This document shows positions 51,951-62,500 of a DNA stretch of 64,000 nucleotides, one piece after another (the stretch's first letter is position 1; each line of letters begins with the position of its first letter). Position numbers and translations under genes: made by a program. The stretch comes from Bactericera cockerelli (Eukaryota > Arthropoda > Insecta > Hemiptera > Triozidae), in the NCBI GenBank assembly GCA_024516035.1, contig CM044963.1, positions 18,936,113 to 19,000,112 of the forward strand, written 5' to 3'. Under the pieces are notes generated by a model. The model made no database searches. It had not been told where the DNA came from and saw only the letters and a list, made by a program, of their open reading frames with translations.

Positions 51951-54900
51951 TACCCCCTATAGTAAACTATTAAACTCTAATAAAATACAACCATGTTTCA
52001 CTGAAACAAATGTCAATAATAACAAAAACTTATATTTAATCAAAAATGTTGGTTCAAAAAACAGACCAATCAAAAGTAAAAGACTAAACCCAACTGCTAA
52101 ATCCTTTTACCCTAGAAGTAAACTGATAACTCTCACTGAAAGTAACCGACCAGTAAATGAAATCGGTTTTTACGAAATGACAGAGGTAAATAAGAACAAC
52201 CACCTCAACCCTGTAAAAAATAACAACAAACAAAACAATTTTTTAAATATAAAATGCTACTACCAGAATGTTCGCGGACTCCGTACAAAACTAAAACAAC
52301 TATCCTGTAGTATTGCAACTCTTGATTATGACATTTATCTTCTCAGTGAAACATGGTTACACGACAGTATATCAGACTTAGAATTAGGCTTCCATAACTA
52401 CACCCTGTACAGATGTGACCGTAATAAGAATACATCTACAAATAAATTAGGTGGAGGGGTTTGTATTGCAATTAGACACTCAATACCGTCCAAACTACTT
52501 ACAATAACCAAAAACCACATTGAGACAATTTTTGTTGAAATAAAAATTAAAGGTCAGGAGTACATTATAAATTGCACGTACATACCACCGCGCACTAATG
52601 AAAAACTATACATTGATTTCTGTGATTCCATTGAGGAAGTTACAAACAGATATCACGACACAAAAAAAAATATTATTATCACTGGAGATTTCAACCTACC
52701 AAGTATTAAGTGGAAAAAACACACCAATTCAGTTCAACCGTCAGGAGTTTTACAGGGTAAAGAAGATAAGTTTCTCTCGACCCTCAGTTCCCTCAACAAT
52801 CTAAAACAACTTAACTTTAATTATAGTGACAAAGAAAATCTTTTAGACCTATGTTTTACAAATATAAGTCCGCAAAACATTTCACTGGGTAAAGCTTGTG
52901 ACACTCTTTATATTAAACCAGACGATTATCACCCGCCACTCTCTATAAATTTACAATGCACTCAACGGAGAGTAAAACGAAATTTCCAAAATAATGACTC
53001 TCTATCTTACTCCAGAAATTACAAAAAAGCAAACTACTTACAAATATCCAACCAGCTAAATAATATAGACTGGAAAAGTGAATTCAACAAAGAAAAATCT
53101 GTCGACGAAACAGTTAAGTTTTTCTACCAAAAACTTGATGAAATAATCAACAAAAATATACCCATAAGAGAACACAAAATTAGCAAATTTGCACCGTGGG
53201 TGAGCCCAGAACTAAAAAATTTAATATTCGATAAAAAGATAGCCCATAAATTATATAAAATAAACAACTCGAAAAAATTTAAGAATAGGTTCAGTTTTCT
53301 TAGAAAGCAATGTAAAAAAAAGTCGCTAGCAGACTACAAAAATCACATACAAAAAACAGAAAAATATCTTCAAAGAAACCCTAAATACTTCTGGTCCCAC
53401 ACATTACAATCGCGCAAAGATAAAACAGTATCACAGAACATGTCTTATAAAAATAAATCATCTGAAAACCCAAAAGAAATAGCCAACATGTTCGCACACA
53501 ATTTCGCCAATGTCTATTCAACAGAAAAATTAGCTTCACCACAATTTTTTTACGCTGACGGACGCATCAGTCACTTGTCAAACATAATTATAGAAAGAGG
53601 CGAAATCATAAACATACTGAAGAAACTAAAACCAGATTCCTCGTCTGGTCCGGATGATGTCCCGCCCATATTACTTAAGAATTGCGCTCAAGCTTTATCA
53701 TACCCCCTACACTTAATCTTCAACCAATCACTATCCGAAGGAATTTATCCAACAATATGGAAAAATTCATTTGTTATACCCATTCCAAAAGGAGGAGACA
53801 AATCAAAAATAGAGAACTATAGACCAATATCTAAAATATCTACAATACCCAAAGTTTTAGATAACATTATTTACAACAAAATTTTCCCTATCTTGTCACC
53901 TCTTATAATTAACAATCAGCACGGGTTTACCAAAAATAAATCTACAACCTCTAACCTGTTATCATTTACGCACAGAGTAAACTCAGTACTTGAACAGGGT
54001 CTACAGTTTGACTGCTGCGCGACGGACTATAGCAAGGCGTTCGATAAAATTATAATAAATATTCTTTGCGCAAAGCTTGAGGCTTATGGTATCTCGGACC
54101 CTTTGCTGTCCTGGTTTTACCACTGCCTGTCGAACAGACGTCAAACTGTGAGACTAAAAAATAAATTATCTGGCGCATATGCTTTTTCAGACCAATTTGA
54201 AGCTATGTCGGGATGTATACAGGGTGGTCATACATCAGGACTTCTCTTTAACCTATACATAAACGATGTATCTGAGGTGCTAAATAGTATACACATAGAC
54301 GGAAATAAGATCAATTACTGGTTATATGCTGACGACAAACGCATAGGTATTGCTATCAAATCTTGCGCTGACCATACTCTTCTACAAAATACCCTTGACA
54401 AAATGTATGAATGGTGTCTAACTAATAAACTCGAACTCAACATTAATAAATGCAAAGTGATCACCTACCACCACACCAAGAACCCTTCCATTTATAATTA
54501 TAAAATAAATAACATACCACTTATCAGAGTTAACGAAACCCGGGACCTCGGAGTAACATTTCAATCTGATCTCAAATTTACAACTCACTACAGTAATATA
54601 AAAAATAAAACTTTGAGGGTATTGGGGTTCGTTAACCGAGAATCGAAAGATTTTAAAAATCCGAACACCTACAAAATCTTATACATGACACTTGTGAGGC
54701 CCATCCTAGAATATGCCTCACAGGTATGGTCACCACACTATAAGATAAATACAGCAGACTTAGAGTATGTGCAGCGCAGATTCCTAAGATCTTATGCCTT
54801 CAAAGTAGGAATACAACAAGAACACAAATACTATTTTAATTATAAACCCATTCTTGTAAAATGTAACATACAAACCCTTGAGGACAGGAGGAAGATATAC

Positions 54901-55395
54901 GATGCAATTTACTTTTATAAAATAATGAATAATTTAATAGACCTGCCTGAATTACTAGAAGATGTCAATATCAGAATCAATATTAAAAACACTAGGAATT
55001 GCGATTTATTTCAAAAAAGACAAACAAAAACTAATTTTTCCAAATTCTCCACTTTAAATCGCATGATTGATATTTGCAACACAACAACCAAAAATAATCC
55101 TAGCATCGATATATTCTTCCTGTCCTTGAGTACATTTAAAAACCAAATTTCGTTATGCTTTGGCAACCTATAACATGAATTAATATTAATATTTTATTAT
55201 CTGAATCATACATTTCTCTTAAAGAATTACCTTTCATTTATATGGATTTTTAATTTTAATTTTACTTATTAATTTTAAGTGTATAAACATGATGGTAATC
55301 ATGTTATTTTTCATGATTGCCACCATGTTAATGGCAGATTGTAATTTATTGTAATGCCGTAAATTGTAATATAAATAAATAAATAAATAAAATAA
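51951..55395 (+). mobile_element. Intact-looking CR1/Jockey-group LINE copy, 3.4 kb
   Basis: The insertion splits a repeat between TACCCAAGAC (51941-51950) and AAGACAAAGC (55396 onward), giving a short candidate TSD AAGAC. The 3' UTR ends in AATAAATAAATAAATAAAATAA rather than a long poly-A, a CR1-like trait. The ORF frame is open to the very first base of the insertion, so this copy is probably 5'-truncated. Confidence 0.82.
52177..55173 (+). CDS. LINE endonuclease/reverse transcriptase polyprotein, 998 aa, uninterrupted
   Basis: Nicks target DNA and reverse-transcribes the element RNA by target-primed reverse transcription. Endonuclease domain, about residues 22-255: QNVRG (30), SETW with catalytic Glu (57-60), TYIPP, GDFN (170), and DDYHPP (249) in place of the usual SDHxP. 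RT, about 470-760: SSSGPDDVPP, NYRPISKIS, QHGFTKNKST, TDYSKAFD (Asp 617), GCIQGGHTSGLLFNLYIND and YADD (717). C-terminal region: LGVTFQSDLKF, LVRPILEYASQVW, then LEDRRKIYDAIYFYKI. No RNase H. The ATG at 52177 is conventional; the same frame is open for another 75 codons upstream (51951-52176), so the real protein may start earlier. Confidence 0.9.
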   Translation: MTEVNKNNHLNPVKNNNKQNNFLNIKCYYQNVRGLRTKLKQLSCSIATLDYDIYLLSETWLHDSISDLELGFHNYTLYRCDRNKNTSTNKLGGGVCIAIRHSIPSKLLTITKNHIETIFVEIKIKGQEYIINCTYIPPRTNEKLYIDFCDSIEEVTNRYHDTKKNIIITGDFNLPSIKWKKHTNSVQPSGVLQGKEDKFLSTLSSLNNLKQLNFNYSDKENLLDLCFTNISPQNISLGKACDTLYIKPDDYHPPLSINLQCTQRRVKRNFQNNDSLSYSRNYKKANYLQISNQLNNIDWKSEFNKEKSVDETVKFFYQKLDEIINKNIPIREHKISKFAPWVSPELKNLIFDKKIAHKLYKINNSKKFKNRFSFLRKQCKKKSLADYKNHIQKTEKYLQRNPKYFWSHTLQSRKDKTVSQNMSYKNKSSENPKEIANMFAHNFANVYSTEKLASPQFFYADGRISHLSNIIIERGEIINILKKLKPDSSSGPDDVPPILLKNCAQALSYPLHLIFNQSLSEGIYPTIWKNSFVIPIPKGGDKSKIENYRPISKISTIPKVLDNIIYNKIFPILSPLIINNQHGFTKNKSTTSNLLSFTHRVNSVLEQGLQFDCCATDYSKAFDKIIINILCAKLEAYGISDPLLSWFYHCLSNRRQTVRLKNKLSGAYAFSDQFEAMSGCIQGGHTSGLLFNLYINDVSEVLNSIHIDGNKINYWLYADDKRIGIAIKSCADHTLLQNTLDKMYEWCLTNKLELNINKCKVITYHHTKNPSIYNYKINNIPLIRVNETRDLGVTFQSDLKFTTHYSNIKNKTLRVLGFVNRESKDFKNPNTYKILYMTLVRPILEYASQVWSPHYKINTADLEYVQRRFLRSYAFKVGIQQEHKYYFNYKPILVKCNIQTLEDRRKIYDAIYFYKIMNNLIDLPELLEDVNIRINIKNTRNCDLFQKRQTKTNFSKFSTLNRMIDICNTTTKNNPSIDIFFLSLSTFKNQISLCFGNL

Positions 55396-55400
55396 AAGAC

Positions 55401-55512
55401 AAAGCTACCTACCAAATTTCAGCTTCCTAGGACTTACGGTTTGGGCTGTAGAGCGATGATCAGTCAGTGAGTGGTCAGTCAGTCAGTGACTTTGACATTT
55501 ATATATTAAGAT
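55401..55512 (+). mobile_element. Right part of the repeat split by the LINE
   Basis: AAAGCTACCTACCAAATTTC through GATCAGTCAGTGAGTGGTCA and GACTTTGACATTTATATATT. Completes the repeat starting at 51788, about 275 bp when rejoined. Confidence 0.6.
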
Positions 55513-55569
55513 GTAATATAAGGAGTAAATCTACACTTGGTAACACAAAAAGGGACTCAACATTTGTTG

Positions 55570-55811
55570 TCTGTCCGTCATTTTACTTCCAAGAAATTTC
55601 TAATATTAGAAATCGGAAGTATTGTGTTTGTTTTTGTAAAAAAAAAATATTTTTGTGCTCCGATTTTTTTCATATTTTTGGATGTTTCATAACCTCCTGA
55701 GCAACTTTGGTTTTGTGTCGGTGTCGGTCTGTTCAAAATATTCCTTGTAACGCGCAAATCTCGGAAACTATCCAACGGATTTTGATAAAATTTTGCACAC
55801 ATTATTTCTGT
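55570..55811 (+). mobile_element. Unclassified repeat with ACTTCC hairpin end
   Basis: ACTTCCAAGAAATTTCTAAT then ATTAGAAATCGGAAGTATTG forms a hairpin; downstream AACGCGCAAATCTCGGAAAC and CCAACGGATTTTGATAAAAT. Similar ends at 19617-19660. Confidence 0.45.
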
Positions 55812-55910
55812 TATTGCATCTGTGTAGGAGTTTGCATTTGTATTAAAATCATTCCATTTATTACAATGGACTATAGACACAAGCCGCCTATTGTTCCACA
55901 TATAGGAGAC
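55812..55910 (+). repeat. Single diverged monomer of the 135-bp satellite
   Basis: GTTATTGCATCTGTGTAGGA, GTTTGCATTTGTATTAAAAT, ATTACAATGGACTATAGACA, AAGCCGCCTATTGTTCCA. One copy, 4.3 kb from the array, directly abutting the repeat at 55570. 55911-56384 has no gene; a CCTTAT-hairpin scrap is at 56150-56185. Confidence 0.8.
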
Positions 55911-56384
55911 GTTCTGTAGATGGTTCCATTTTAAATTAATTAAATTCGTACAAGTGGTTCTGGGTGTAAGAGACCCATTCTCTTCCCCTCCTCTGCTACT
56001 CTCCTCCATGTTACTCCTCCACAAACTAAACTCATTTCCTTATCCCATTTATCCTTTGGTCTACCTCTTCTTCGTCCATATTCTCTGGGATACCGCACTA
56101 TTATCTTTTTGTAAAAGTCCTATGGTTCTGCGCTACCCACTAAAATCGTGACTTTCCTTATAATAGGATAAGAAAAGTAAAATCGGAAGTTTTTTTTGAT
56201 GTGTGGGTTGTTGTTCACAAGGCGTCTATCAGAGTGCCTCGGTATCAGAGTTCGTACCCCGCTGAGTAGCAAATTATTCTGAAAATCTCAGTATCAAAAT
56301 CAGCATGTTCATTGCACTCTTGGCCCTAGCCGAGTTTAGTTCTCACTTTTTTCTCTCTCGTAGTCTTGGTGTATTGGTTGTCAA

Positions 56385-56740
56385 GTGGTTAAAGCGCTAG
56401 TCTGGTAATCCAGGTAGCGTACGGATCCGTTGCGCGTTGGTTCGAATCCCACCCAGTACATGAACTTTTCCTCATTAATTTATTTATTTAGTAAATTGAC
56501 GGGAGCTACTACCCATTATACAAATAAAACCCTAATTTAAGCTATCAAAAATACAATTTAAAAGAATCAATAACAAAAAATATTAAAATTAAACGTTAAA
56601 TGAACTTTATACTAATTAGACTATTGGGGTATTAGTATTAACCACATAATAATAAGACTCTGAGGGTTAGGTGGTAGAAAATGCCTGAAGCATTAACCTC
56701 GCCTGGTGGTACCTTTCCACTAAAGAGTGTTATTATTATT
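56385..56740 (+). mobile_element. S6 SINE (+) interrupted by a LINE 3' fragment
   Basis: Head TCAAGTGGTTAAAGCGCTAG, TCTGGTAATCCAG, B box GGTTCGAATCCCACC; then TTTCCTCATTAATTTA, broken at about 56480-56635 by an AT-rich minus-strand 3'-end fragment (AAATTGACGGGAGCTACTAC), and resuming with CCACATAATAATAAGACTCT, GGGTTAGGTGGTAGAAAATG, AAGCATTAACCTCGCCTGGT. Confidence 0.78.
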
Positions 56741-56779
56741 TTCTCTCTATAATAATTGCAATCGTCTCCAGCGCTCGTG

Positions 56780-57270
56780 GTGCAAATAGCTGTCCATGTA
56801 TAACAGGTACATTTGAAATGCAATGTATGAGATGTAATTCAAGTGTAATTCCTGCCTGGCAAGATAGTTAACGTGTCCTAGACTGTATTACAGAATTACA
56901 TGTGTAGGTATCTTATCTGCCATATACAGGGTTGAACGGAAGACAGCAAGACAGTGCAAATAGCTATCCATGTATGACAAGTACTTATGAAATGCAATGT
57001 ATAAGATGAATTACAAGTGTAAGTTTGCCTTGCAAGAATGAAAATAGTTGTCCATATATGACAAGTACTTATGAAATGCAATGTATGAGATGAATTTCAA
57101 GTGTAATTTTTGTCTTGCAAGATAATTTCTTTCTTTTATACATATATTTAAAATTTTACAATTTTTTTTATTATTTTCTTGAATATACAGGATTGAAAGG
57201 AAGACAGTGCATATATCTGACCATGTAAAAAGTACATATGAAATGCAATTCATTGTACTTCCTGATAGTT
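56780..57270. repeat. Irregular repeat of an about 83-bp unit, four copies
   Basis: TGCAAATAGCT(G/A)TCCATGTAT ... GAAATGCAATGTATGAGATG ... CAAGTGTAA recur at about 56781, 56957, 57040 and 57207. ATATACAGG(G/A)TTGAA(C/A)GGAAGACAG precedes the second and fourth. Confidence 0.75.
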
Positions 57271-57349
57271 ACGTGTCATCTCTCCTTGATTTAGAAAAAC
57301 CTTTACTTGATATTCATCAGCAGTCAGAACTTTCTACTGGTGCTTTATC

Positions 57350-57525
57350 TCTTGTTGGACCCACAGCACACAATTTGCAAGTTGCAGTTACCATTGTTGG
57401 ACCCAGTACACAATTTGCAGGTCACAGTTACCACTGTTGGACCCAGTACACAATTCGCAGGTCACAGTTCCCACTGTTGGACCCAGTACACAATTTGCAG
57501 GTCGCAGTTACCACTCTGTGCAATA
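57350..57525. repeat. 40-bp tandem repeat, about four copies
   Basis: TGTTGGACCCAGTACACAAT TTGCAGGTCACAGTTACCAC recurs at 57395, 57435 and 57475. The overlapping frames in three registers are by-products. Confidence 0.92.
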
Positions 57526-57706
57526 CTGTGCATGTCACTTTGCCACTTACGTCCTAGTCCTAGTCATAGTTATAATGATATTAATTTTCATGATCAGACG
57601 CGACAGGCGAGAATATGATTCGGGGGGTGCTGCCACATAAACTCGACTGAAATTGTATTTATAGAGTCGCTCTTTCAGTATCTAAAGAGTTTGAGTTTGT
57701 TTACCA

Positions 57707-58009
57707 TCATCATAGGGTGGCGTCATCGTGAACGATGGTAGCCAGACAGTGGAGTAATGACCTAGCACTTCTACCACTGTCTATACAAGGAGGCTAAAGG
57801 GGAAATGTGGCATCCGTAATGAGCACACTGAAGAAAAAAGACGTTTTTAATGAAATATATTATATTATTTGAATTAAAAAAAAAAAAAAAAAATCATGAC
57901 AAATTATAGTTCTCCTACCTTCAGGAGGCTAATAATGCACAAGGGCCCCCAGAACCAAGCCAATGCTGGTCTACTCCCTGTTTATAGTCCCCGAGCCAGT
58001 CTTTTTTAC
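57707..58009 (-). mobile_element. R1 retroposon (-) with internal insertion
   Basis: TCATCATAGGGTGGCGTCAT, GAACGATGGTAGCCAGACAG, CACTTCTACCACTGTCTATA, then a 125-bp AT-rich interruption (57800-57925), then AAGGGCCCCCAGAACCAAGC and CTACTCCCTGTTTATAGTCC. Confidence 0.77.
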
Positions 58010-58042
58010 CATACAAATCATAATAATTATATTATGGATTAA

Positions 58043-58205
58043 AGTTAAAAGTTTAAAAGTTATCAAATTTGTGTTTATCACTTTCGTGATGTCACAACTA
58101 CTCTAACTTAACTCGCTCTACTAAATCTACGCTGAAACCGGGACTTGAACCACCGACCTCCAGGTTACGAGTCCGCCGCCTTGTCGATCAAACTACTGAG
58201 GTCGG
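58043..58205 (-). mobile_element. S1 SINE (-), perfect 16-bp TSD
   Basis: Full inverse S1 with GGGACTTGAACCACCGACCT. TTATATTATGGATTAA at 58027-58042 and 58206-58221. Confidence 0.93.
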
Positions 58206-58727
58206 TTATATTATGGATTAATTAATATAGAATTCCATTGTGTACGAGGTAGGACATGAGCAAATTCTCTCTTTTTCGTCTGGGGGTGCTGCAGTTCCGC
58301 AGCTCCTTAGCACCATCCGCGCCTGTTCATCATCATATTATTGAGAGTATAATATCTATTTTACTGTGTGTCACATCCCTACCTAACTAATATACTTGAG
58401 AGCTATGATTAAAATACTAATTTTAGCCTGGGACGTTGCTAGAATTAACCTTGATCATACCCATACGAGCAATTCTGTTCTAGAATGGCAAGGAGACTAG
58501 CCAATGGCCATGCTAATATTGCTGGTGCTAACACTAGGATGGCCTTTATGATTGGATTTTTTTTTTTTGTTGTCATTTGCTAATTGAACTGCAATTTACG
58601 TGAACGAGGAAGGTTTTTTGTTATTGAGCTACGTGGAATTGGTCTTCTCGGGATATCAATTTGGATAAGTGGATTTACAAGATGTAGTATGTACAATTGT
58701 ACACTATGTGCAGGTAATGAGATGTAA

Positions 58728-58892
58728 AATGTCATATATAAACCTCTCCAGGGGCGCCGAGTAAGGATACCAAAGAGGGAAAATTTGCGGTGACTCTCGA
58801 TTTACAAAAAAGAAACTCCCCGGGTCATCGCAATAAGCAATCGGTATCCTTACCCGGCACCAAAGGGAAGGTTTATACATATGACATTCTAC
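58728..58892. repeat. Hairpin-forming MITE-like element, about 45-bp arms
   Basis: TGTCATATATAAACCTCTCC and GGCGCCGAGTAAGGATACC match, inverted, GGTATCCTTACCCGGCACC and AAGGTTTATACATATGACA. Arms 58729-58771 and 58847-58890. 58330-58727 has no gene. Confidence 0.8.
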
Positions 58893-59022
58893 AGACCGTT
58901 TTATGTACATATAGGTATTTCTGACTGTTTTATTATATTTATTTTCATAATTTGAGCTTCTTAGAATAAATTGGTTTTTTTTAAAAATAATTTAATTTGC
59001 TTTTGAAAGATCTCTTTAGAGC

Positions 59023-59054
<32 letters not shown>

Positions 59055-59102
59055 CCTCCCTCCCTCCCTCTCTCTCCCTCTTTCTCCCTCCCTGCCTCTC
59101 TT
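59023..59102. repeat. CT microsatellite
   Basis: (CT)n with CCCTCCCT units. Confidence 0.95.
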
Positions 59103-59309
59103 AGTTTAACAAATAAAACTTTTAATTCTACTGTATATAATTTTTCGTTTTGGAAGTATATTTTCACAATGTTCGTGGTCTTGCTGACTTGGCCAGTCTA
59201 GTTAGTGGAAGTCGCTTACCATAGAAATGTAGTCCACCCAGTTCATGTGTCTGGCAAAGTCTAGACTAGGTCAAATACCACTGCAGTTTTCTTCTCTTTG
59301 CATAATGCT

Positions 59310-59648
59310 CTACCATGTGTCTGGGTTATCTTCAGTGTCGAATCCGAGACTGTGTCCTGGGCTCTATGTGTCTGGGTTATCTTCAGTGTCGAATCCGAGA
59401 CTGTGTCCTGGGCTCTGTGTGTCTGGGTTATCTTCAGTGTCGACTCCGAGACTGTGTCCTGGGCTCTATGTGTCTGGGTTATCTTCAGTGTCGACTCCAA
59501 GCTGGTGTCCTGGGCTCTATGTGTCTGGGTTATCTTCAGTGTCGAATCCGAGACTGTGTCCTGGGCTCTATGTGTCTGGGTTATCTTCAGTGTCGAATCC
59601 GAGACTCTGTCCTGGGCTCTATGTGTCTGGGTTATCTTCAGTATCAAC
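59310..59648. repeat. 51-bp tandem repeat, about 6.5 copies
   Basis: TATGTGTCTGGGTTATCTTC AGTGTCGAATCCGAGACTGT GTCCTGGGCTC. Because 51 is a multiple of three, several frames of 118-167 codons stay open on both strands; none is called. Confidence 0.95.
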
Positions 59649-59749
59649 GCGACAGTGGAAAAGATGTATAAAGTTGACTGTACTCCATGAAGAGAATGCC
59701 AAAGGCATTATCACCACCCTTGATCAAAGTTTGTTTACCCTTCATTAAT

Positions 59750-60075
59750 CATACCTTTTCACTGAACCTGTATATAAAAAATTGTAAATAAAGATTGATC
59801 AAAATTGTTGAATAATAACTCCGCCACTGATGTTGAGATGGATAAGAAATACTAGTTATATAGTTGTCTCTGATGCAGAACAGTGGAAATCTGTTTACTG
59901 CAACTCCTGCAATCCTGGAATTTTGGTGACAATAGATCTAAATAGATGTCGGTGTGATAATAATTGGTGCTTTTCTTGAGGAACAACAACCCGTCTATAA
60001 AAATAACAAAACTCCTGCCCTGGTGTTGAGATACATAAGAAATGCTCTAGTTACAGCAAGTTGTCTTTTTTTTGC
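59750..60075. repeat. Diverged direct repeat, two copies about 195 bp apart
   Basis: AACTCCGCCACTGATGTTGA GATGGATAAGAAATAC at 59816 and AACTCCTGCCCTGGTGTTGA GATACATAAGAAATGC at about 60009. Confidence 0.6.
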
Positions 60076-60221
60076 TTGAGGTTTTTTTTCCAATTTTTCC
60101 AGGATTCCTGCTTACACAAGTCCTCATTATCCAGGTTCGATTCTATCAGAATAAAATTACGTCATCTTACTATGCATTGCTGTCACTAATTCCCTTGTTT
60201 ACCCAGGCTGATGACAAGAGA

Positions 60222-60400
60222 TTGCCACAGGCTATAACTCCGCCCTTTAGGTAGGACATTAGCTTTATTCTCTTTTTTTTTCTTATTTCTTTATTCGATC
60301 TATTTTTTTTTTTTTTTCTCCTTATTTTTATTTTATGGTTCTGTCAATATTGTACTTTGTCCTTACCTAATAAAGCGTAATATAATAATAATAATAATGA
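60222..60400 (+). mobile_element. LT retroposon copy (+)
   Basis: AGAGATTGCCACAGGCTATA, ACTCCGCCCTTTAGGTAGGA, T-rich body, TTGTACTTTGTCCTTACCTA, ATAAAGCGTAATATAATAAT tail. Confidence 0.72.
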
Positions 60401-60449
60401 CATGTCGTCACTCTTGCACAAATCACGCCGTTAATTCTGTAGTGGACCG

Positions 60450-60602
60450 GTTGACCCCCATCTCCACCCTCCACCTTTGACCCCCCATCTCTCCCCCTCC
60501 CCCTTTGACACCCTTCTCTCCCCCGTTCCCTTTTGACCACCATCTCTCTCCCCTCCTCTTTTGACCCCTATCTCTCCCCCTCCCCCTTTGACCCCTTTCT
60601 TC
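60450..60602. repeat. About 30-bp pyrimidine-rich minisatellite
   Basis: CCCATCTCTCCCCCTCCCCC TTTGACC repeats five times. 60603-61165 shows no supported gene. Confidence 0.85.
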
Positions 60603-61185
60603 CTTCTGATCCATGAGCTAATCATATTAAGTGCTCAAATAGATTAATCCCCCTAAGTCATATATTATGTATATCGGTTAGTAATTTTGTAAGTATCCCT
60701 TTCTTTATCCTAATAATGTATAATTGAGAAATATGGGAGGACTTTTTATGTATGTATCTTTGCGCGTCCGAATTTTCTAGGCGAAATGGTAAGAGACAGC
60801 AAAAATTTGATGAGTGATAACCCCTAATAAAATTGCCTTACGATATCGGGAAACTTTCAAAAGTCTTAAATTAGCAACCGTCCGGGAGTTATGACCTTCC
60901 TCAAGTATTGCCTCGAGGAAGGGTCCGATTATAAGACCGTCTTTGCCCTGGAACTTGAAACTTAAAACCCATCGCGGTGACCTTTTTTTTGTATTTTTTA
61001 ATAACACATAGGATCGTATCTATACTCAAATAGGGTGCTTTGTTAAACTGTTGGCATAATGGGACTACCTGTTTTGCGCTGACAGTCAACTTATACTTAT
61101 AGGACAAATCAACTCTCGTTATACATAATTGTAAGCTTATTAGAGTCCCATAAGAAATTAGAGCTGTCACACAGACCTCTATTAG

Positions 61186-61341
61186 ACCGACCTCAGTAGG
61201 TTGATCGATATGGCGGCGGACTTGTAACCTGTAGGTCGGTGGTTCAAGTCCTGGTTTCAGCGTAAATTTAGTAAAGCGAGTATGAGTAGTTGTGATAATT
61301 GTGATATATCACGTAGTAACACAAATATGGTAACTTTTTAA
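61186..61341 (+). mobile_element. S1 SINE (+), 17-bp TSD
   Basis: Complete S1. CACAGACCTCTATTAGA (61169-61185) and CACATACCTCTATTAGA (61342-61358) differ at one base. Confidence 0.93.
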
Positions 61342-61984
61342 CACATACCTCTATTAGATCTATTATTTGTTGTCTGGTTCTGGTTAAATTCCTACTATCC
61401 TTTTTTTTAGGCTTTCTCTTCTTATAATAATATAATAATATAATAATAATGTGTTTTATTGTACATTTCTTTTACATTACATAGTTACATATAAGATATA
61501 GCACATAGGAAAAGAAATATTAAAGTGAAACTGTATGTTTTACACAGACTTGTCACACTAAGAGTGAGTCACACTAAGAGTCACACTAAGACTTCTGAAG
61601 TGAGCTCTTCCACCCAACCAATCTTCTAGTGTTTGTTGAATATTCTTAAATTTATTTCTGAAATTTTAATCCGTACTGCCCTCTAGTCTCCTAAGCGTAG
61701 AGTACATGTTTGCCTATCACTGTCTCTCTCCTCCTCTTCAATATGTTTAGCATTACCTCTTCTTTTTTCTTCTAACAAAGGCAAAACCCTGTCAGATTAG
61801 AGTTTTCTTTAACTATCCCTCCCTCTCTCTCTCTCTCTCTCTCTCCCTCCCTCTCTATGCCTGTATTTCTTAAATGTTTGCTTTGTGTAGGATTTATTCA
61901 CCTTCTGATGTACATTGTTATAATCTTATTTCGTATTTTGTTTGTTTATTTTGTATCCTCTCAATCCTTTCTCCCCCTGGCCAG

Positions 61985-62088
61985 CATAGGCGTCAGATAG
62001 CAACAAGCTCTCCAGTCACTGGAAAAACATTTCAAAATCCTCCATTTATTGTGAAACAATCTGAGCCCCTTATTTTTCGCCTGACCAG
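61985..62088 (+). CDS. Very tentative exon
   Basis: A pyrimidine tract and CAG (TTTCTCCCCCTGGCCAG) precede an open frame reading HRRQIATSSPVTGKT and FIVKQSEPLIFRLTR, ending at AG/GTCAAT, a weak donor. Composition is more balanced than its surroundings. No family recognised. It lies 1.3 kb upstream of, and on the same strand as, the better candidate at 63354. Confidence 0.15.
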
Positions 62089-62148
62089 GTCAATCGAAAA
62101 CATGTATACAGCACACCTGAGCAAACTCGAAAAACAAATAGCATCGAC

Positions 62149-62290
<142 letters not shown>

Positions 62291-62419
62291 CAGTCCATTT
62301 TATTTTGCAGAAGGTTGTGAAAGTAAAGTTATGCATAATACATATTATTTGTTAGTATTGTTCTTGATTTTTTTTTTATTTTTCTTCTTTTTACTTCCGA
62401 GGGAAAAAAAATGGACCAA

Positions 62420-62500
62420 CGGATTCCTACGATACCCAAATAACCAGACTAGCACCTTAACCACTTGACTACCAATGCACGGTTTAGCTATTAGCCGTGT
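62420..62500 (-). mobile_element. S6 SINE head fragment (-)
   Basis: GATACCCAAATAACCAGACT, AGCACCTTAACCACTTGACT is the inverse of the S6 A-box region. Confidence 0.5.

Larger units (their letters stand above)
57604..58325. mobile_element. hAT (CAGGCGCGG family) element with nested R1 and S1
   Basis: Left CAGGCGAGAATATGATTCGG and GGGTGCTGCCACATAAACTC; right TCGTCTGGGGGTGCTGCAGT, CAGCTCCTTAGCACC, GCGCCTG. R1 (-) and S1 (-) were inserted later. TIRs partly decayed, no TSD found. Confidence 0.7.

Noticed and set aside
59245..59748. Frames of 118-167 codons with repeated SGLSSVS or LGYLQCR
   Set aside because: 51-bp tandem repeat; several frames on both strands are equally open.
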